Positions 24,987 to 34,327 of a stretch of 64,000 nt of DNA are shown here, piece by piece. The notes under the pieces were generated by a model. The model searched no databases. It saw only the letters and a list, made by a program, of their open reading frames with translations, and was not told the origin of the DNA. A program made the translations under genes and the position numbers. This DNA comes from Marinobacterium sp. xm-d-530 (GTDB lineage Bacteria > Pseudomonadota > Gammaproteobacteria > Pseudomonadales > Balneatricaceae), in the NCBI RefSeq assembly GCF_013283365.1, contig NZ_WBYM01000005.1:1-64000 (forward strand). Direction: 5' to 3'. The first letter of the stretch is position 1; each line of letters begins with the position of its first letter.

Positions 24987-25944
24987 CAAAGACGAAACAG
25001 CTGGTTACACCTGCAAACTCTCTGAGGTAGATGAAGCGCAGCTTCCAGAGGGTGATGTTCTGGTGCAAGTTGAGTACTCAACCCTTAACTATAAAGATGG
25101 TTTAGCCATTACGGGTAAAGCGCCTGTAGTCCGCCGCTTTCCAATGGTTGCCGGAATTGATTTTGCAGGCACCGTTATCGAAAGCACAAACAGTCGTTTC
25201 CAAGCCGGCGATCAAGTCATTTTGAATGGCTGGGGTGTTGGCGAAACCCACTGGGGTGGTCTAGCAGAGAAAGCGCGAGTGAAAGCCGATTGGCTAATCA
25301 AGAAACCTGAAGCACTCAGCGCAGCCCAAACAATGGCCATTGGCACGGCAGGTTACACTGCAATGCTCTGTGTACAAGCGATTCAATCAGCAGGTATTAC
25401 ACCCGAGTCGGGTACGGTGCTGGTGACGGGTGCCAATGGCGGTGTCGGTAGCTTTGCGCTTCGCATTTTGAAACAACTTGGGTACACCACCTGTGCATCA
25501 ACAGGACGCCCTGAAGAGGCTGAGTATCTTAAATCATTGGGCGCATCTGAAATTATTGATCGTGCCGAGCTCTCTGAGCCGGGCAAACCTCTGCAAGCTG
25601 AACGCTGGGCAGCGGTTATCGATAGCGTGGGTAGTCATACTTTGGCGAATGCCTGTGCTCAAACCCAGTGGGGTGGCGCTGTGGCTGCCTGTGGCCTGGC
25701 ACAGGGCATGGATCTGAAAATGACCGTTGCTCCGTTCATCTTGCGCGGGGTATCGCTTTTGGGTGTCGACAGTGTGATGCAACCTATCGCTCAACGTGAA
25801 TTCGCTTGGGCGGCTCTTGCAGAGATTATCAATCAAGATGATCTTAACACCATGACCAACGAGATCACTCTAGATCAGGTCATCGAAACAGGGGCTGCTC
25901 TACTGGAAGGTAAAGTGCGTGGCCGCGTTGCAGTGAAGATTTAA
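24967..25944 (+). CDS. acuI: Acrylyl-CoA reductase (NADPH), AcuI
   Basis: A 325-residue zinc-independent medium-chain quinone-oxidoreductase family protein. The substrate region STLNYKDGLAITGKAPVVRRFPMVAGIDFAGTV and the NADPH motif VTGANGGVGSFAL are those of the YhdH/AcuI group, which reduce acryloyl-CoA to propionyl-CoA and so detoxify acrylate. It starts inside the 3' end of acuR. No DMSP lyase (ddd) or DMSP demethylase gene is in the window, so the acrylate source is not shown. The next gene starts 3 nt after its stop. Confidence 0.93.
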   Translation: MKAILINKDETAGYTCKLSEVDEAQLPEGDVLVQVEYSTLNYKDGLAITGKAPVVRRFPMVAGIDFAGTVIESTNSRFQAGDQVILNGWGVGETHWGGLAEKARVKADWLIKKPEALSAAQTMAIGTAGYTAMLCVQAIQSAGITPESGTVLVTGANGGVGSFALRILKQLGYTTCASTGRPEEAEYLKSLGASEIIDRAELSEPGKPLQAERWAAVIDSVGSHTLANACAQTQWGGAVAACGLAQGMDLKMTVAPFILRGVSLLGVDSVMQPIAQREFAWAALAEIINQDDLNTMTNEITLDQVIETGAALLEGKVRGRVAVKI

Positions 25945-25947
25945 AAC

Positions 25948-26562
25948 ATGGAAAACAGATCACTCATCTATGTTATGGACCCGATGTGCTCCTGGTGCTG
26001 GGCCTTTTCAAAGACGTTAGATAACTGGCTGCAACAGCATCCCGATCTCGACGTACTTTGGGTGATGGGTGGTCTGGCACCAGACTCTGATGAGCCTATG
26101 CCGCAATCGATGCGTGAGGCGATCGCATCGACCTGGCAACGGATTGAGTCTCAAACAGGTACTCGCTTCAACTACGATTTTTGGACTCGCAATACACCAA
26201 GACGATCAACCTACCCTAGTTGTCGAGCCGTCATAGCAGCCGGTGAACTTCATCCACAGGGTCGACAACTAATGAGCAAAGCCATTCAGCAGGCTTACTA
26301 CCTAGAGGCTAAAAATCCATCTGATACAAACATCCTGATTGAGTGCGCCGCGTCGATTGGGCTTGATGAAATTCAGTTTGCTGAACTGCTAAGCAGTGAA
26401 CTGATAGACTCAAAATTGAACAGTGAACTAGAGTTTTGCAAATCCCTAGGCGTTCAAGGTTTTCCTGCCCTACTTTTGGTCAACAATGAATCGATAACAC
26501 CCCTAGCCTTAGGTTATTCAACCCTCGATAAAATCGAGAAGCGTTTCCGAGAGACGCACTAA
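25948..26562 (+). CDS. DsbA-family (FrnE-like) thiol oxidoreductase, cytoplasmic
   Basis: 204 residues with a thioredoxin fold and helical insertion. The active site is MDPMCSWCWAFS (CSWC), and the cis-Pro loop is GVQGFPALLLV. There is no signal peptide, which points to the FrnE/HCCA-isomerase-like cytoplasmic group rather than periplasmic DsbA. It follows acuI by 3 nt, so it is part of the acuR-acuI transcript. A role in protecting thiols from acrylate or related electrophiles is a guess from position. Confidence 0.83.
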   Translation: MENRSLIYVMDPMCSWCWAFSKTLDNWLQQHPDLDVLWVMGGLAPDSDEPMPQSMREAIASTWQRIESQTGTRFNYDFWTRNTPRRSTYPSCRAVIAAGELHPQGRQLMSKAIQQAYYLEAKNPSDTNILIECAASIGLDEIQFAELLSSELIDSKLNSELEFCKSLGVQGFPALLLVNNESITPLALGYSTLDKIEKRFRETH

Positions 26563-26673
26563 GCGTTCAATATCATCTAAGACTCTAACCCTTTAATCTA
26601 CCAAACTTCTAGCTAAAACGACTCATCTCCATTAGCATTATCGATCGCGAAATTTCAGACTCTTTTATTACCC

Positions 26674-27114
26674 ATGGAAATTATTAATTTCACACCTTAC
26701 AGTGCACTCCTTGGTGGTGCCTTAATTGGCCTGTCGGCTGCCGTTCTTCTGCTTTTTAAAGGGAGGATAGCGGGTATTTCAGGGATAGCCGGTGGTGTTA
26801 TTCTTCCCGAAAAAGGTGATATCCCATGGCGTATTCTATTTTTAGTCGGCTTAGTTGTAGGCGGTGTGCTTTACCAATTATTTGGCATCTCACCTGGTGT
26901 AGAGAGCATTCAGCCCGTTACTGGAAAAGTGGGTTTGATCCTTGCCGGTCTTTTGGTCGGCATCGGCTCAGCACTTGGCACTGGCTGTACCAGCGGCCAT
27001 GGCATATGTGGTTTGGCTCGTAGAAGCTTTAGATCTCTTGTAGCAACGCTGATCTTTATGCTGACAGCGATGATAACAGTGTTCATTGTTCGCCATCTTG
27101 TAGGGGGCGCTTAA
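26674..27114 (+). CDS. YeeE/YedE-type sulfur transporter, first half (PmpA-like)
   Basis: 146 residues with four to five hydrophobic spans. The signature GTGCTSGHGICGLARRS near residue 110 contains the Cys that passes thiosulfate or related sulfur species through YeeE/TsuA-type channels. In this subgroup the channel is split in two genes, and the second half begins at the last base of this stop codon. Split pairs are known from persulfide-linked operons (BigR/Blh neighbourhoods). A sulfurtransferase gene lies 6 kb away but no dioxygenase is adjacent. No clear ribosome binding site is visible, only TTTATTACCC. Confidence 0.88.
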   Translation: MEIINFTPYSALLGGALIGLSAAVLLLFKGRIAGISGIAGGVILPEKGDIPWRILFLVGLVVGGVLYQLFGISPGVESIQPVTGKVGLILAGLLVGIGSALGTGCTSGHGICGLARRSFRSLVATLIFMLTAMITVFIVRHLVGGA

Positions 27115-27584
27115 TGAACATTAAATCCTTACTAGTCGCTTTGATATCAGGCACCCTATTTGGTCTTGGTCTCTCTGTAGCCCAGATGATCGATCCCGCC
27201 AAGGTGGTCAACTTTCTTGACGTTACAGGGCAATGGGACCCCTCATTAGCCTTTGTCATGGCAGGAGCCTTAGCTGTAAACATAGTGGCTACACCCTTGA
27301 TTCTAAAGCGAAATAAACCGGTCTGCGACACACTATTCAGAACACCACTTAAGGAACAGATTGATCGCCGCCTGATACTTGGCGCGGCTCTGTTTGGCGT
27401 GGGTTGGGGAATCGCTGGCTACTGCCCAGGCCCAATGATCACCGCGGTCAGCTTTGTTAACAGTGATATTTTGATCGTGTTAACAGCTTACGTTATCGGC
27501 ACACTGTTAACACGCCTGTGGATGCGCAAACGAGAATCACACCTGTCTGAGCAAGAGCGACAAGCTCAATCCTGTATTGAGTAG
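27114..27584 (+). CDS. YeeE/YedE-type sulfur transporter, second half (PmpB-like)
   Basis: 156 residues, four predicted spans. It carries the second conserved Cys motif, GWGIAGYCPGPMITA, plus GLGLSVAQMIDPAKVVNFLDV near the N-terminus, typical of the DUF6691/PmpB half. The start overlaps the first half's stop codon (TAATG), so translation is coupled and the two probably form a heteromeric pseudo-dimer. It ends 8 bp from the convergent ABC transporter gene. Confidence 0.88.
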   Translation: MNIKSLLVALISGTLFGLGLSVAQMIDPAKVVNFLDVTGQWDPSLAFVMAGALAVNIVATPLILKRNKPVCDTLFRTPLKEQIDRRLILGAALFGVGWGIAGYCPGPMITAVSFVNSDILIVLTAYVIGTLLTRLWMRKRESHLSEQERQAQSCIE

Positions 27585-27591
27585 TAGATAT

Positions 27592-29421
27592 TTACTCTAA
27601 ACCCAGGAAACCGCCGGTTTGATGGGCCCAGAGTTGCGCATAGATCCCACCGGAATTGAGTAGCTCTTGGTGTGTCCCCTGCTCCACAATTTGCCCTTCA
27701 TCGATCACAATCAGTCGATCCATTGCTGCAATGGTTGATAGACGGTGCGCAATGGCGATGACGGTCTTACCTTGCATCAATTGGTAAAGACTCTCTTGAA
27801 TAGCGGCCTCCACTTCAGAGTCCAAGGCGGACGTTGCTTCGTCTAGGACCAAAATAGGCGCATCTTTAAGCAGCACACGCGCGATGGCGATGCGCTGACG
27901 CTGCCCGCCGGACAGTTTGACGCCACGTTCACCCACTTGCGCATCCAAACCACGATTACCCTCAGGGTCTGTTAGGTCATTAATGAACAGATCCGCTTGA
28001 GCCTGCTTTAAGGCTTTCAACAGCTCCTCCTCACTGGCATCAGGGCGTCCATAGAGAATGTTCTCGCGAATCGTTCGGTGCAGTAGAGATGTATCTTGAG
28101 TGACCATGCCAATCTGCGCTCGAAGCGAGTCTTGCGTCACATCGGTAATGTCGACACCGTCAATTTTAATCTGACCAGAATGCAGGTCGTAAAACCTCAA
28201 CAGGAGATTAACCAGCGTTGATTTACCGACACCTGAGCGCCCCACAATACCGACTTTCTCTCCCGGATTGATGTGTAAGCTCAATTTATTCAGCACAGGC
28301 TTTTCGACATCATAGTTGAACTGAATCGCATCAAACTCAATCTCGCCATTCACGAGCGCCAATTCAGACGCGTCAGGCTTGTCAATGATATCGATCGGTT
28401 TAGAGAGCGTTCTCATGCCGTCAACTGAGCTTCCGATATTCTCAAACAGCATGCTGATCTCCCACATAATCCAGTGAGAGATGCCACTTAATCGCAGAGA
28501 GAGACTCACCGCGATCGCTATCGCACCCACTGTAACAATTGAGTCTGACCAGAGATAAATGGAAACGCCGGCAACACTAAAGGTCAGAAGGTAATTGATG
28601 AGGTTAACCAGCACGTTAAACCCGGTCCCTAAGCGCATTTGGCTGTAGACCGTTTTTAGGAAGCCATCCATGCTCTCTTTGGCATAATCTGACTCACGCT
28701 GAGTGTGGGCAAACAGCTTTACCGTGCTTATGTTGGTGTAGCTGTCGACAATACGGCCTGTCATCACTGAACGAGCATCGGCCTGCTCAGTCGCAACCCG
28801 CTTTAACTTAGGAATAAAAAAGAGTTGAATGCCGATGTAGCAGATCAACCAAACCAGCATGGGAATCATTAGGCGCCAGTCTGATTGAGCCACCAGCACC
28901 AACATACTGATAAAGTAGACCAGCACATAGACCATCACATCCAAGAGTTTCATCACTGCTTCCCTAACGGAGAGCGCTGTCTGCATCACTTTGGTCGCTA
29001 TACGACCCGCAAAGTCATTCTGATAGAAGCTGACACTCTGTTTAAGCAGGTATCGGTGAGACAGCCAGCGAATCGCCATTGGATAATTACCCAACAGGGA
29101 TTGGTGCATCACCAAAGAGTGGATTAGCGTTAGCAACGGGAACAGGATCAATAGCACAGCTGCCATCATCCAGAGTTCTGAGCTCTTTTCAGAGAGCAAC
29201 TCAGCTGGTGTCATGGTCGAAATCCAGTCAACCAAATCACCCATAAAACTGAATAGAACCGCCTCTAGAATCGCAATGGAAGCGGTACTTAACGACAGGA
29301 TTAACAGCGGAATCTCAAACCCTTTGGTATAAAAACGCATGAACGCAAACAGCGTTGAAGGGGGCTGTAATTCACCCTGTTCTGGGTAGGGCTGAGTAAA
29401 ACGCTCAAAGAGTCGAAACAC
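27592..29421 (-). CDS. ABC exporter half-transporter (membrane domain fused to ATPase)
   Basis: 609 residues. The N-terminal transmembrane domain has six spans (about 40-330). The nucleotide-binding domain (about 365-600) has Walker A GIVGRSGVGKSTLVN, signature LSGGQRQRIAIAR, Walker B ILVLDEATSALD and the switch His in AIAHRLSTI. This is the layout of MsbA-like or multidrug exporters, acting as a homodimer. The substrate cannot be told. It is divergent from the RutR-like regulator across 122 bp, which may therefore control it. Confidence 0.9.
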   Translation of the reverse strand: MFRLFERFTQPYPEQGELQPPSTLFAFMRFYTKGFEIPLLILSLSTASIAILEAVLFSFMGDLVDWISTMTPAELLSEKSSELWMMAAVLLILFPLLTLIHSLVMHQSLLGNYPMAIRWLSHRYLLKQSVSFYQNDFAGRIATKVMQTALSVREAVMKLLDVMVYVLVYFISMLVLVAQSDWRLMIPMLVWLICYIGIQLFFIPKLKRVATEQADARSVMTGRIVDSYTNISTVKLFAHTQRESDYAKESMDGFLKTVYSQMRLGTGFNVLVNLINYLLTFSVAGVSIYLWSDSIVTVGAIAIAVSLSLRLSGISHWIMWEISMLFENIGSSVDGMRTLSKPIDIIDKPDASELALVNGEIEFDAIQFNYDVEKPVLNKLSLHINPGEKVGIVGRSGVGKSTLVNLLLRFYDLHSGQIKIDGVDITDVTQDSLRAQIGMVTQDTSLLHRTIRENILYGRPDASEEELLKALKQAQADLFINDLTDPEGNRGLDAQVGERGVKLSGGQRQRIAIARVLLKDAPILVLDEATSALDSEVEAAIQESLYQLMQGKTVIAIAHRLSTIAAMDRLIVIDEGQIVEQGTHQELLNSGGIYAQLWAHQTGGFLGLE

Positions 29422-29543
29422 AGTAAAAACCTTAAGCTAACAGATTGAGATCGGTAAAAACTTGACCCACAAGATCAAGTCGTTAGAGTAACAGAACAGC
29501 CCATCAAACGGGTGGTATTTATACCCTTCAGTAGAGATCTACT

Positions 29544-30170
29544 ATGAACCAAGATTCAAACACCGGCGCCATTCGTCAACGTAACCGCCAACTCATTATT
29601 AACGCTGCGGTACGTGAATTTGCCCAAAAAGGATTTTCAGGCACCACCGTTCAATCCATAGCGGATAGAGCCGAGCTTCCAAAGCCCAATGTACACTACT
29701 ACTTTGGCTCTAAAGAGGCTCTCTACCAAGAGGTGTTAACACACATTCTTTCACTTTGGGATGGATCCCTCGATCTACTGGTCGCCGAAGATGATCCTAA
29801 AGCCTTCATCACGGAATATATCTCTAAAAAGATCACCTTTTCACGCGAAAACCCAGAAGCTTCGCGTATCTTTGCAGCGGAAGTGATCAACGGCGCACCG
29901 CATATGAAAAAACGCTTCGGTAAGCAGTACCATGAGTGGTTTACCGGCCGTTGTGACATCATCAAACAGTGGCAATCAACAGGCAAGGTTAATCCTGACC
30001 TCTCTGCAGAGCATCTACTCTTTATCATCTGGGCATCTACCCAACACTACGCCGATTACGAACTTCAAGTGAAGGCCGCTCTGGGGCAAAGACGACTCAA
30101 TTTAGAGGTCTATGATCAGGCTGAGAAAACGCTAACGGCATTGGTTCTTGCAGGTATGCAGATCAGCTAA
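29544..30170 (+). CDS. TetR family regulator, RutR-like
   Basis: 208 residues with a TetR helix-turn-helix (INAAVREFAQKGFSGTTVQSIADRAELPKPNVHYYFGSKEALY). The C-terminal domain (PHMKKRFGKQYHEWF, LLFIIWASTQHYADYELQV) matches the RutR/YcdC type, which senses pyrimidines or purines and binds TTGACCA-NN-TGGTCAA. A close match to that site lies between xdhA and the 8-oxoguanine deaminase gene (38038-38053), so it probably controls the purine genes 2-8 kb away. TTGACCC/GATCAAG half-sites at 29462-29478 may give autoregulation. Confidence 0.82.
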   Translation: MNQDSNTGAIRQRNRQLIINAAVREFAQKGFSGTTVQSIADRAELPKPNVHYYFGSKEALYQEVLTHILSLWDGSLDLLVAEDDPKAFITEYISKKITFSRENPEASRIFAAEVINGAPHMKKRFGKQYHEWFTGRCDIIKQWQSTGKVNPDLSAEHLLFIIWASTQHYADYELQVKAALGQRRLNLEVYDQAEKTLTALVLAGMQIS

Positions 30171-30246
30171 ACGCCTTAGTTAAGGTTGTTTTCATTCTCT
30201 TTTGGCCCAATAACCAAATTGAGCATTCACTACCAGGGAGCTGGCC

Positions 30247-30903
30247 ATGCGCGTACTACTCGTCGAAGATGAATTGGCATTAGCTAACGCTTTAACAGAG
30301 CATCTGGAGCTTTCAGGCATGGCAGTTGATGGTTTCGATCATTTGCGCCAAGCCGAAACCGCTCTACTAACAACAGAGTACGATATTGTTCTTCTCGATC
30401 TACAGCTGGTAGACGGCGATGCCATCCCATGGCTTAAAAAGCGTCGCCAAGCAGGCCTTACAACCCCTGTCATCATCCTGACAGCGCGTGATCAAATCAG
30501 CGATCGAATTGCCGGTCTTGATGCCGGTGCCGATGACTATGTGATCAAGCCTTACGATTTGGATGAGGTCAATGCCAGAATTCAGGCGGTAACACGCCGA
30601 GGAGCCGGATTAGCGACCAATGCGGTCACCTTTGGTCGAATCACAGCCGACCTTCAAAAACACTCACTGCAGGTCGACGAGCAAGATGTAGAGCTGACGG
30701 CTCGTGAGTGGAGTATCTTAGAAACACTGATTAAACGACCCGGACACATTGTCAGCAAAGAGCAGATCGAAGATCGTCTCTACGCCTTTGGACATGAGGT
30801 AGAGAGTAATACCGTCGAGGTCTACATCAGTCGTTTACGCAAGAAACTGGGTAAAGAGCTGATTAAAACTGCACGTGGCCTTGGCTACCGTTTAGAGGCC
30901 TAG
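30247..30903 (+). CDS. OmpR/PhoB-family response regulator
   Basis: 218 residues: an N-terminal receiver (acidic pocket VEDELA, phospho-Asp in IVLLDLQLVDGD near residue 51, Lys in VIKPYD) and a winged-helix output (about 125-218; LTAREWSILETLIKRPG, EVYISRLRKKLG, ARGLGYRLEA). The arrangement is that of QseB/TctD regulators. It is followed 1 nt later by its sensor kinase. Targets are unknown; the purine operon is next to it but on the other strand. Confidence 0.93.
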   Translation: MRVLLVEDELALANALTEHLELSGMAVDGFDHLRQAETALLTTEYDIVLLDLQLVDGDAIPWLKKRRQAGLTTPVIILTARDQISDRIAGLDAGADDYVIKPYDLDEVNARIQAVTRRGAGLATNAVTFGRITADLQKHSLQVDEQDVELTAREWSILETLIKRPGHIVSKEQIEDRLYAFGHEVESNTVEVYISRLRKKLGKELIKTARGLGYRLEA

Positions 30904-30904
30904 C

Positions 30905-32263
30905 GTGTTTCTAAAACCCAAAACCTTAGCCGCTCAGCTCGGCGTACAAATTGCACTGAGCTTGGTGCTGGTTTGGTTATTGGCAACGGTGGTCGCGCTA
31001 TGGGTACTCGTTAAGGAGCTCAATTCAACCTACGATCAAAGCCTAAAAGAGACCGCACAACGTGTTTTGCCTCTCGCTATATCCGACTACCGACTTAACC
31101 AATTCGGCCTGCTTGATCTAAGACCTGAGCTAAGCTTACTGGGCACGCTCAATCTAAGCGTTGGTCCAAGAATTTTGGGCGATCAACCCGAATACCTGAT
31201 GTATCAACTGCGTGACTTTAAGGGGCGAATACTGGTGCGTTCGAATAATGCGCCCATGACGCCAATGCTTGATAGTTTGCAGACAGGCTTTACCCATGGC
31301 AAAAATTTCAGCATTTATACAGCTTCATCGCTAGATGGTCGCTACCATCTTCAGGTCGCGGAGACCGTCGATCACCGCTACGGCGTCCTATTTGATACCG
31401 CCCTGCTCTTTTTACTGGTCTTTACCATTGCGCTACCATTGAGCGTTTTGCTGGTCTACATCGCAGTGAGACGACGTTTAGTGCCCGTTCAACAGTTTGC
31501 TGAGAATATGGCGACACGTAGCGGCAGTAATTTAGAGCCAATCGCACAAGCTGAGCTACCACAGGACTTTTTAGAGGTTCAAAGGGCCACTAATGCCCTA
31601 CTTGATCGACTTAGAACCGCTCTGGTAGCGGAGCGTGAGTTTGCGGCCAACAGTGCACATGAGTTAAGAACCCCACTGGCTGTAGCGTCCGTTCAACTGC
31701 AGAGACTCTCTGATGAGCTTGGTTCGACGGATCAAGTTGAGCGACTCAAGATTGTTCAATCCAGCTTAGCACGCCTAACTCGTCTGATTGATAAGCTGCT
31801 TCAACTCGCACGTGCCGAATCGGTAACCCTATACAAGGGTGAGCCAACCAATCTTGAGCTCATCGTTAAGATGATTGCTCGCGAGCTAGACCCTCGTAAT
31901 GATCGAGTCGAAATCATCAGCGAATCACCGCCCCTGTTAGATATCGATCCTGACGCCTTAGCCGTCATACTCAGTAACCTAGTCGAAAACGGCTTGAAGT
32001 ATGCGCCTAATGAGAGCCCCGTCATTATTCGATTAGAGTCGAACGGTGCCTTTAGTGTTGAGAATTTGGCACCCGATTTAGCGCCAGAAGATCTAAACGG
32101 ATTGAAGCAGAGATTTGTTCGCGGTAATCAGCGATCGCAACCAGGCAGTGGTTTAGGCTTGGCCATAGTCGGTGCTATGGTTGATCAGTTAAATGGCGAT
32201 CTGGATTTAAAAATCGCTGGAGAAGGTCGCGGCAAGCGGTTGATAGTAAAAGTAAAGATATAA
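30905..32263 (+). CDS. Membrane sensor histidine kinase (QseC/TctE type)
   Basis: 452 residues. Two membrane spans (about 13-38 and 160-183) flank a periplasmic sensor of about 120 residues. A HAMP-like linker is followed by HisKA (EREFAANSAHELRTPLAVA) and HATPase (NLVENGLKYAPNES, GSGLGLAIVGAMVDQL). The HATPase G1 box (normally DNGxG) is replaced by SVENLAPDLAP, an unusual degeneration seen in some TctE-like kinases. It starts GTG right after the regulator's stop and ends 1 bp from guaD, which is convergent. Confidence 0.9.
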   Translation: MFLKPKTLAAQLGVQIALSLVLVWLLATVVALWVLVKELNSTYDQSLKETAQRVLPLAISDYRLNQFGLLDLRPELSLLGTLNLSVGPRILGDQPEYLMYQLRDFKGRILVRSNNAPMTPMLDSLQTGFTHGKNFSIYTASSLDGRYHLQVAETVDHRYGVLFDTALLFLLVFTIALPLSVLLVYIAVRRRLVPVQQFAENMATRSGSNLEPIAQAELPQDFLEVQRATNALLDRLRTALVAEREFAANSAHELRTPLAVASVQLQRLSDELGSTDQVERLKIVQSSLARLTRLIDKLLQLARAESVTLYKGEPTNLELIVKMIARELDPRNDRVEIISESPPLLDIDPDALAVILSNLVENGLKYAPNESPVIIRLESNGAFSVENLAPDLAPEDLNGLKQRFVRGNQRSQPGSGLGLAIVGAMVDQLNGDLDLKIAGEGRGKRLIVKVKI

Positions 32264-32264
32264 C

Positions 32265-33551
32265 CTAAAGGGCAGGCTCGCCCATCACATAGGTCTGTGC
32301 GATTGATCGATCATCCCCCAGAATAGAGAGTGCAAATAAGACATCTTCAATCTGATCAGCCCGTTTCATCCGCTCTTCGATCACCGGTGTAGAGGCCAAG
32401 TCGAGCAACACCATATCGGCCTCAAACCCTTCTGCTAAAGCGCCAATTCGATCATCCAGCCCCAATGCCTTAGCACCGGCCAGAGTGGCCATATAGAAGG
32501 CTTCTAAAGGTTTAAGAAGATGTCCCGCCATCTGCTGAATTTTATAGGCGTCACCTTGGGTGCTCAGCATAGAGAGCGACGTACCACCCCCAACATCAGT
32601 ACCCATAGTCACATTAACGCCAGCCTGTTGCAGACGCTTCAAAGGAAATAACCCCGATCCTAAGAAAAGATTGGAGGATGGGCAGTGACAAATAGCGGAG
32701 CCACAGTCATGAAGACGTTGCATCTCAGCGTCATTGAGGTGAATGCCGTGAGCAAACACCGAACGATCGGTCACGAGTCCAAAGTGATCATAGGTATCTA
32801 AATAGCCCTGGCGATCAGGAAATAACTCCCCTACCCATGCGATCTCATCGACATTCTCAGAGAGATGGGTGTGTAGGTAGACATCACTATTCTCTTTCAT
32901 TAGAGCACCAGCGACCTCTAATTGCGCGTCGGTCGATGTGGGTGCAAAGCGAGGTGTTACCGCGTAACCCAACCGTCCACTACCACGCCATTTGTCAATT
33001 AACGAACAGGAGTCGTCATAGGCCGATTGAGGGGTATCACACAGATCATCTGGTGCATGCCGATCCATTAAAACCTTGCCGCTGACCATACGTAGATTAC
33101 GACGTAGGGATTCTGCAAAAAAGGCATCCACTGAGTTAACCGAAGAGGTCGCAAACACCAGGGCGGTTGTCGTTCCGTTCGCCAATAACTGGTCGAGAAA
33201 CCGTCCAGCCTGCTCTGTCGCGTAATCAATATCGCGATACTTTAATTCCACAGGGAAGGTGTATCGATTCAACCAATCCAACAGTTGAGTCCCGTAGGCA
33301 CCGATCATTTCAAGTTGTGGGTAGTGAACATGGGTATCGATAAATCCAGGAATCAGTAGATGCCCAGGACGATGCTCGATTTGAAGATCAGAGGGGATAT
33401 GCTCTCTTAAATCAGTGTAACTGCCTACCCGTTTAATCAATCCATCGACTATCCAGATAAGCCCATCTGAGTGATAGAACCACCCTTCATCATCTTTAGG
33501 TTGAGAAGTACAACTCAGGATCTGACAACGTAACGCCCAGGATTGACTCAT
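32265..33551 (-). CDS. guaD: Guanine deaminase
   Basis: 428 residues of the amidohydrolase family. Metal ligands are seen in PGFIDTHVHYPQ, the HTHLSENVDEI strand, FAHGIHLND and the GTDVGGGTSLSM motif; SSNLFLGSGLFPL is specific for guanine deaminases. It converts guanine to xanthine, which the xanthine dehydrogenase encoded just upstream oxidises to urate. It overlaps xdhC by 4 bp and is the last gene of the xdhABC-guaD operon. Confidence 0.95.
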   Translation of the reverse strand: MSQSWALRCQILSCTSQPKDDEGWFYHSDGLIWIVDGLIKRVGSYTDLREHIPSDLQIEHRPGHLLIPGFIDTHVHYPQLEMIGAYGTQLLDWLNRYTFPVELKYRDIDYATEQAGRFLDQLLANGTTTALVFATSSVNSVDAFFAESLRRNLRMVSGKVLMDRHAPDDLCDTPQSAYDDSCSLIDKWRGSGRLGYAVTPRFAPTSTDAQLEVAGALMKENSDVYLHTHLSENVDEIAWVGELFPDRQGYLDTYDHFGLVTDRSVFAHGIHLNDAEMQRLHDCGSAICHCPSSNLFLGSGLFPLKRLQQAGVNVTMGTDVGGGTSLSMLSTQGDAYKIQQMAGHLLKPLEAFYMATLAGAKALGLDDRIGALAEGFEADMVLLDLASTPVIEERMKRADQIEDVLFALSILGDDRSIAQTYVMGEPAL

Positions 33552-34327
33552 AATTCACCCCGCTGTTGCTGCAGCCGAGTCATGACATCAGCCGCAACCG
33601 AAATCGCAATCTCTACCGGCAATTTAGTATGCAAATTCTGCAAGCCTATAGGCGAGTGAATGGAGTCAATGATTTCCTGAGAGATACCCCGCTGAGCAAG
33701 ACGCTGTCTGAATTTCAATGCCTTAGTTTCTGAGCCTATCATGCCAGTATAGGTCGGCAGACCTCCATCGATAGCTGCCAGTAGAAGATCCAGATCCAGT
33801 TGATGATCATGGGTCATAATCAACATCCATGCATCATTCGGAATATCTCGCGCCACATCAATGGGATCACGTTCAATGCGGGTCACACCATCTGGAATAG
33901 GCTGAACAAAGAGCTCATCTCGGTCATCCACCCAGTTAACGGCAAAATGCAGTTGCGCGAGCAGAGGCACTAACGCTTGAGCTATGTGGCCGGCACCAAA
34001 TAGGTAAAGAGGCTGTAGAGAGGTATTAAAAACCTCAAACAGTACCCTAACCTCTCCACCGCAGCACTGCCCAAGATTACCGGCCAGAGTGTACTCAAGT
34101 TCGTGCAGACCATCTTTCTGCTCTGTCAGTAGCTGTCGTGCGAATTCAATCGCCTGATGCTCAAGATTACCCCCACCGAGTGAATCCACCGTGGCGTTAC
34201 TGGTGACCAACATCTTGGCACCTGACGAACGTGGACTGGAGCCTCTCTCACCGACCTGTGTGATTAAAACAACCGGTTGCCCCCGCTTTAACAGCTCAGC
34301 AAGTTTGTAGCTCCAACGTTGAATCAC
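33548..34327 (-). CDS. xdhC: Xanthine dehydrogenase accessory protein XdhC
   Basis: 259 residues. The N-terminal XdhC/CoxI domain contains VGERGSSPRSSGAKMLV and GGEVRVLFE. The Rossmann-like C-terminal domain contains LYLFGAGHIAQALVPLL and MIGSETKALKFRQRL. XdhC binds molybdenum cofactor, promotes its sulfuration and inserts it into XdhB. It overlaps both xdhB and guaD by 4 bp, so translation is coupled throughout. Confidence 0.93.
   Translation of the reverse strand: MIQRWSYKLAELLKRGQPVVLITQVGERGSSPRSSGAKMLVTSNATVDSLGGGNLEHQAIEFARQLLTEQKDGLHELEYTLAGNLGQCCGGEVRVLFEVFNTSLQPLYLFGAGHIAQALVPLLAQLHFAVNWVDDRDELFVQPIPDGVTRIERDPIDVARDIPNDAWMLIMTHDHQLDLDLLLAAIDGGLPTYTGMIGSETKALKFRQRLAQRGISQEIIDSIHSPIGLQNLHTKLPVEIAISVAADVMTRLQQQRGEL

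Noticed and set aside
29462-29478. TTGACCC/GATCAAG repeat as a RutR operator for autoregulation
   Set aside because: Half-site spacing and sequence depart from the 16-bp RutR consensus; kept only as a remark in the regulator entry.
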